A DNA stretch of 64,000 nucleotides, taken from assembly GCA_917880885.1 (NCBI GenBank), contig OU862927.1, positions 42,435,571-42,499,570 of the forward strand. The letters are read 5' to 3'. The position numbers and the translations under genes were made by a program. The notes beneath the pieces are model-generated. The model was not told where the DNA came from, ran no database searches, and was given only the letters and a program-made list of their open reading frames with translations. This document shows positions 59,815 to 64,000 of this stretch, in pieces. Positions within the stretch are counted from its first letter, which is position 1, and each line of letters opens with the position of its first letter. The DNA comes from Limnephilus marmoratus (Eukaryota; Arthropoda; Insecta; Trichoptera; Limnephilidae).

Positions 59815-60577
59815 CAGTGGCGGTCGCTGCCCTGAGAATGTGGTGGTTCACTAACAATCCATACCTACTTATGACAAAAAATATTAATTAGGAATTTTTA
59901 ATAATTAATTTATTTTCAAACAAACTGTTATTTCCTCTTATATATTTAACAATGGTTGCACTCATTTATGTAATAAAATTAAATATTAATAAATTAGGTT
60001 ATTGGTATTTAATATAATCAATACAAAAAGACAATATAATGACATCATCACGCCACGGGTCAAGCGCGCGCCGCTAGCCCGCTAGACCGCGCTAGACGCA
60101 AACTGATCTATGTATGATCTTCGCCGAAATTTGATTGTATTCGTGTCACCTCGGGTCATGGTTGATGATCAATCGGTAAACTTCGGCAAGACTCGGATTA
60201 TGTGTCGGTTGCGGGTGGCACACCGATTCGGTCGAAATTTTGGTACAAATAGCGGAATCGACGCGCTTCCGATGATTTAAATATCTCATACAAAAATATG
60301 ATTTCGTCCGCTTGCGAAGCGAATGCACACCAATACGGCCGATGCGAAGGCGCTCGGCGGCCGGCGGCCGCGCTGTGGGAGATTAAAAGCGTTCTCCCTG
60401 ATAACATTCGTAGCATTATATTGGTAACTAATATTTTTAAATGATTAAATTAGAGTATTTAAATTAGAGATTTTATAGATTTAAATTGGATTGAGATTTT
60501 AGTCTTCAGTAAGTAAATATCGCCATTATAATTTTCCAGTGCTGCACACAAACACACTGTGTGACCAGCCGCCCTTG
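59815..60577. mobile_element. Short hAT-like element
   Basis: 763 bp flanked by an exact 8-bp duplication CAACTGAG (59807-59814 and 60578-60585). The left end is CAGTGGCGGTCGCTGC; the right end, inverted, is CAAGGGCGGCTGG. An 8-bp duplication and CAGTGGCGG-like ends are typical of hAT. The middle (60040-60380) is a GC- and CpG-rich island with a 72-codon minus frame (60198-60416) I do not recognise. Confidence 0.65.
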
Positions 60578-61015
60578 CAACTGAGTGAACTATTTTACAC
60601 GCGTACTAGGCAGGAGTGAATTCTTTTTTTTCACTGGACGGTAATGTAAGAGTCAAAATTTGGTGCCTTTTAGGTTTAATTTAAGCCATGTAAAATATTA
60701 TTCAATTTTTTTTAGGGTAACTGCCTCCGCAATGGCATTAAATTTACGAAAATAGGCGGTTTTTCACTCTAATTGGAAGTCATGTTTATGTACGTTATGT
60801 TTGAATAAAAGTACTAATTTTTATTAAGAAAGTTTACTTGGTATAAATATAAATTCGACACAAAATAAAAAGAAGTTCGAATTTGTGTTTTATAATTTAA
60901 ATAAAGGGGAGAGAGGAAGCGCGGGAGGTGATACTTAGCTTGCTTGCTCTATTTGTTCGAATCTCGGATCAGTCGCACGCTCGTTCATCGTTAAAATTAA
61001 GTTCAATATTCTTAC

Positions 61016-62707
61016 ATGGCAACTATGCAAAGAACTCGGAGTGTATTCAAATGTCCTCTATTTGGTGATGTTTGTGAGATGAAAGAGAACTTTCTACCTA
61101 CTTACTTGCAGTAAAATACTATTATGAGTGGACGAGACATCAACTGAAATTGCAATCAGAAACTGCAAAAGAACCAATTTTTGGTGAGGTAGCAGATATA
61201 GTAATGTCGAAATTGAAAATATATGGCACACTGCATCTATTCCTACATTGACGCGAACAAGGATCGTTCAAATGTTGAAAGTATATCATTTAAAGTGCAA
61301 AAATCTACTCAAGTCTATCAAGAGGCTCTCCCTGGACAAGTTAAATAGTTTTCAGAAAAGCAGTAAGATACTTTTTGATATTTCAGTATGCAAGTACAAA
61401 ACATTCGCTCAATGTATATATCCTAAGGATAAAAAGGTTCCCAAACAAGAGCAAACTTTTTGACCGATCAAAGAACGTCTCGGGTAATGGTAATCAGCGG
61501 AAAAAAAGGAACCTATCTCACTGATTCAAGAGCCGGGATCCATTTACATGGGATACGTGGTACCTGATGTTGGTACAGCAAAAGGAATAGATACCGTGAT
61601 AACAGGGTTTCTGTTACATAAAGAAGTTTCCCAAGATAGATTTTATGGCAATTGATTGTGATGCTACGAATGTTAATACTGGAAAGTATGCTGGAATTAT
61701 AAGACTGCTTGAGAAAAGGCTACAAAAACCACTTCAGTGGATAATTTTTTTACTCCACATTAACGAACTGCCTTTGAGACATCTGTTTTTTCATCTCGAT
61801 GGGTGTACTTCGGGACCTAAATCTTATATTGGTTCACTGGGAAAATCACTGGAAACCTGTAAAAAGCTGCCTGTTAAAAATTTTGAACGCATCGAAGGTC
61901 AAATGCTACCAGAAATGGCCAAAGATCTGAGTCCAGACCAACAGTACTTATATAAAATTGTCTCGGCTGTAGTTTCAGATGAATTTCCAGAAGACCTATG
62001 CAATAAATCTCCAGAAAAACTATCATAGGCCCGTTGGATCACCGAAGACTACGTTTGTATGTATCTACTGAAGAACCATCTGAAAATTTGAAAACTCTGG
62101 CTACTTTTGTGGTCAAAGTTCACGCACCGTTTTGGTTCTCAATTAAAAGTAAACCATCATGCAAAGATGGCACGTGTTACCTGTTCAATATTATTAAGGC
62201 CTCCAGTTACCTGCCAGAAACTCTAAAAAAAATTATAGATACTTTTATCCAAAGGAACGGCTACTTTGCCATCCTGAAGGGATTCTTCTTGCGATGATAA
62301 CAGATGATAAAAAAACATGTTAGAGAGCTGGCAGCCCTACTAAAGGCACGCAGTACTACTCAACCTCCAAAACCTAGACTGTTTCAAGTGCCATCAATAG
62401 ATTGTAATGCTTCTATATATAGCGATGTAATAAATTGGCAGGAAAACTTAACCGAACCACCGATTTTGAAAAACTTATTGGACTAGGAAATTCAGAATGT
62501 CGTGGAATCTGGTGGTGAAATCGAACTATTGTTTATAAGGCTTCCCTGCCATACCCAAGCTGTTGAAAGAGCTTTAAAGAATACAGTGGAGGTTTCCATT
62601 TCTCAGTGGATAAGAATGTCGTGACTAGGTGCAATAAATGCCAAGCTGGAATCGCGAAATCAAATGCCTAAATTTAAAACTAAAAAGGATTTTAAACCTA
62701 AATAATA
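61016..62707 (+). pseudogene. Decayed gene of a widespread invertebrate transposon-like family
   Basis: I recognise, from memory, a protein family common in invertebrate genomes. The pieces in order: ATG 61016 with FKCPLFGDVC, stop near 61112; YYEWTRHQLKL; TRTRIVQMLKVYH with CKYKTFAQC (61248-61463); LQWIIFLLHINELPLRHLF and HLDGCTSGPKSYIG (61645-62028); RLRLYVSTEEPSENLKTL and KPSCKDGTCYLF (62034-62297); HVRELAALLKARS (62304-62486); LPCHTQAVERALK near 62560; MPKFKTKKDF near 62680. At least four frame breaks. The family's superfamily and function are not known to me; spread and copy number suggest a transposon. Confidence 0.65.
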
Positions 62708-63080
62708 AATGTATAATTTTTCGAGTTTGTTTCATATTTCTTTATTTTTTTACAGAGATGCCTTAATAAATATCTTAATTATATGTTGTTTATCATTTAA
62801 CACCTACTTACCACTAAATTAATCACAATGTATCGCCTTATAAACTTTAAACTTTTTTACCCTAATTTTCAATTTTTGAAGTCACTGCGGAGACTGAAGA
62901 TCTTAATCAAATGAAATGAAAAATCCCATGTATTTTTACTTTAACATAAGGCACAAATCCCCCCCTCTTAGAACTCTGAATCTTAAAAAAAAAAAATGTT
63001 CATACATCCGCGCTCCACCCTAACGCGTACGCTGTCGCAAATCCCCCAGATTTTTTGTTTATAATTTATTTCCGTAATGA
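62708..63080. other. No recognisable gene
   Basis: AT-rich spacer with a C-run and an A-run. Confidence 0.5.
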
Positions 63081-63084
63081 ACGT

Positions 63085-63420
63085 CTTAATATATTTTTGT
63101 TATTTATTTTTGGGGTGTTATGCCGTGTTTTACTACATCCTCCTTTAGCCAACGCTTCGGACAGCGTTACAGTGTCCATCATCAGGGCAAATGTGTAATT
63201 GTTAGTTTAGTAGTGAAATGTGTGCTTATGCACTTGAAGCGATACCGTGTTGCCAGCTCCACTCCACTACGAGATGGTAATACAGTATACTTCACAATTA
63301 GCTTGCGTTTAGCTTTGACGTAACCGTCAATTACCGGATACCAAGAACTATTGAGCTTATCTTCGTCGTCTCTTTTAATATTAATTGGATTTTTGTGGAT
63401 TTCAATTGCCTGAAGGCACG
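63085..63420 (+). mobile_element. Left half of the 'TTGGCTAAAG' MITE family
   Basis: Left arm (CCTTTAGCCAACGCTTCGGAC) and the interior block AAGCGATACCGTGTTGCCAG shared with 21245-21820. No right arm is found before the window ends. Confidence 0.65.
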
Positions 63421-63449
63421 ATTACTGCACCTGCGACGCACAACTACGC

Positions 63450-63580
63450 TCATTGACCGCTTTGATTATGAAGTCACTTTTAAAGCTCCTATTGGTTGAG
63501 ATATCAAAGGGAAATTACGCTGGTCTACGCTCATTGGTCACTTTGATTATGACTTTATTTTTCAAGTATTAGTTGAGATT
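63450..63580 (+). repeat. Two-copy tandem repeat
   Basis: CTACGCTCATTGACCGCTTT and CTACGCTCATTGGTCACTTT begin two units about 65 bp apart, both continuing to a GGTTGAGAT-like end. Confidence 0.6.
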
Positions 63581-63654
63581 GTTTTGGTAAAGTTTCGCTT
63601 CTACCGCTTGTAAACTGTACTCGACTTCTAAAAATTATTTTTATGTGGGTAGGT

Positions 63655-63925
63655 ACTAGATGTACAGGTCCCAACTGATCCCAATCGTCTAGAGCCAAAT
63701 GGGATATGTTGTGTGGCTGAAGATATTGGCGAGGGGAAAGAAATGGGAAAGATAAAGGTGATAAGTACCTGGATATTCAGATCTACTCATTATGGTTCTG
63801 AATGGCGGACTTTCACTACAACGATTCCAAAAAAATATCTTCCACTCACAAAAACTCGATAATATATTATTTTAAATGAATAAATTGTGAAATAACACAA
63901 ATTAAACAAATAAAATTTAATAAAT
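63655..63925 (-). mobile_element. SINE body, head missing
   Basis: Minus-strand match from the SINE end (GGTCCCAACTG) through the AGATCTG block to the AT-rich linker (CACAATTTATTCATTTAAAAT). The tRNA-like head, expected near 63930, is replaced by other sequence. Confidence 0.65.
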
Positions 63926-63940
63926 TTAGCCAATATTAGC

Positions 63941-64000
63941 GAAACTCAATCGAAAATCTGGATACAAAAAAGTCAGAAAAAGATATTGGCACCCATGGGA
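63941..64000 (+). repeat. Repeat shared with 6753-6815
   Basis: AGCGAAACTCAATCGAAAAT and then a similar 30 bp. Family unknown; it runs off the window. Confidence 0.45.

Noticed and set aside
1..64000. CRISPR array, phage or operon
   Set aside because: No regularly spaced repeats, no bacterial-type gene order; all evidence points to eukaryotic repeats.

Overview
This 64 kb window looks like a stretch of insect (at least arthropod) nuclear DNA made almost entirely of transposable elements. It is AT-rich, has no operon-like layout and no host gene I can recognise. It carries arthropod-type families: Mag-like Ty3/gypsy, BEL/Pao, CR1/Jockey-like and I-like LINEs, a tRNA-derived SINE, Helitrons and TIR elements. 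A short TTAGG-type repeat fits an insect. I cannot name the species.

Layout. 0-9.9 kb: a CR1-like LINE on the minus strand running off the left edge, decayed LINE 3' ends and the best SINE copy. 10.36-20.96 kb: a Mag-like gypsy element (minus strand) with LTRs that look identical by eye. One LTR is split by an I-like LINE with ORF1, ORF2 and RNase H, flanked by a 12-bp target duplication. 21-30 kb: MITEs, two Helitrons, LINE tails, a near-perfect palindrome and a TA-flanked MITE with a Helitron in its right TIR. 32.26-43.23 kb: a nest in which a SINE is split by a LINE, which is split by a complete BEL/Pao element and by a LINE 3' tail. 44-50 kb: a solo LTR, a 505-bp palindrome with a divergent tRNA-like pair, a minisatellite around TTAGG repeats, LINE tails and a third Helitron. 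50.3-56.8 kb: a long-TIR element split by a second Mag-like gypsy. 58.5-64 kb: a LINE tail, a 763-bp hAT-like element with an 8-bp target duplication, a decayed transposon-type gene, a MITE copy and a SINE copy.

How the parts relate. The gypsy and BEL elements encode Gag, protease, reverse transcriptase, RNase H and integrase; the LINEs encode endonuclease and reverse transcriptase, and ORF1 where it is kept. SINEs, MITEs and short Helitrons encode nothing and would depend on autonomous relatives. Nearly every reading frame has at least one lesion. Nesting and target duplications give relative ages and exact ends. The first gypsy and its LINE are the youngest insertions, then BEL (5 LTR differences in 568 bp), then the second gypsy.

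The most unusual items are the tRNA-bearing palindrome at 45.27-45.78 kb, the stop at the same integrase site in two diverged gypsy elements, and the G-rich sense strand shared by three Helitrons next to their 3' ends. All calls come from reading the sequence; no search or folding program was run.
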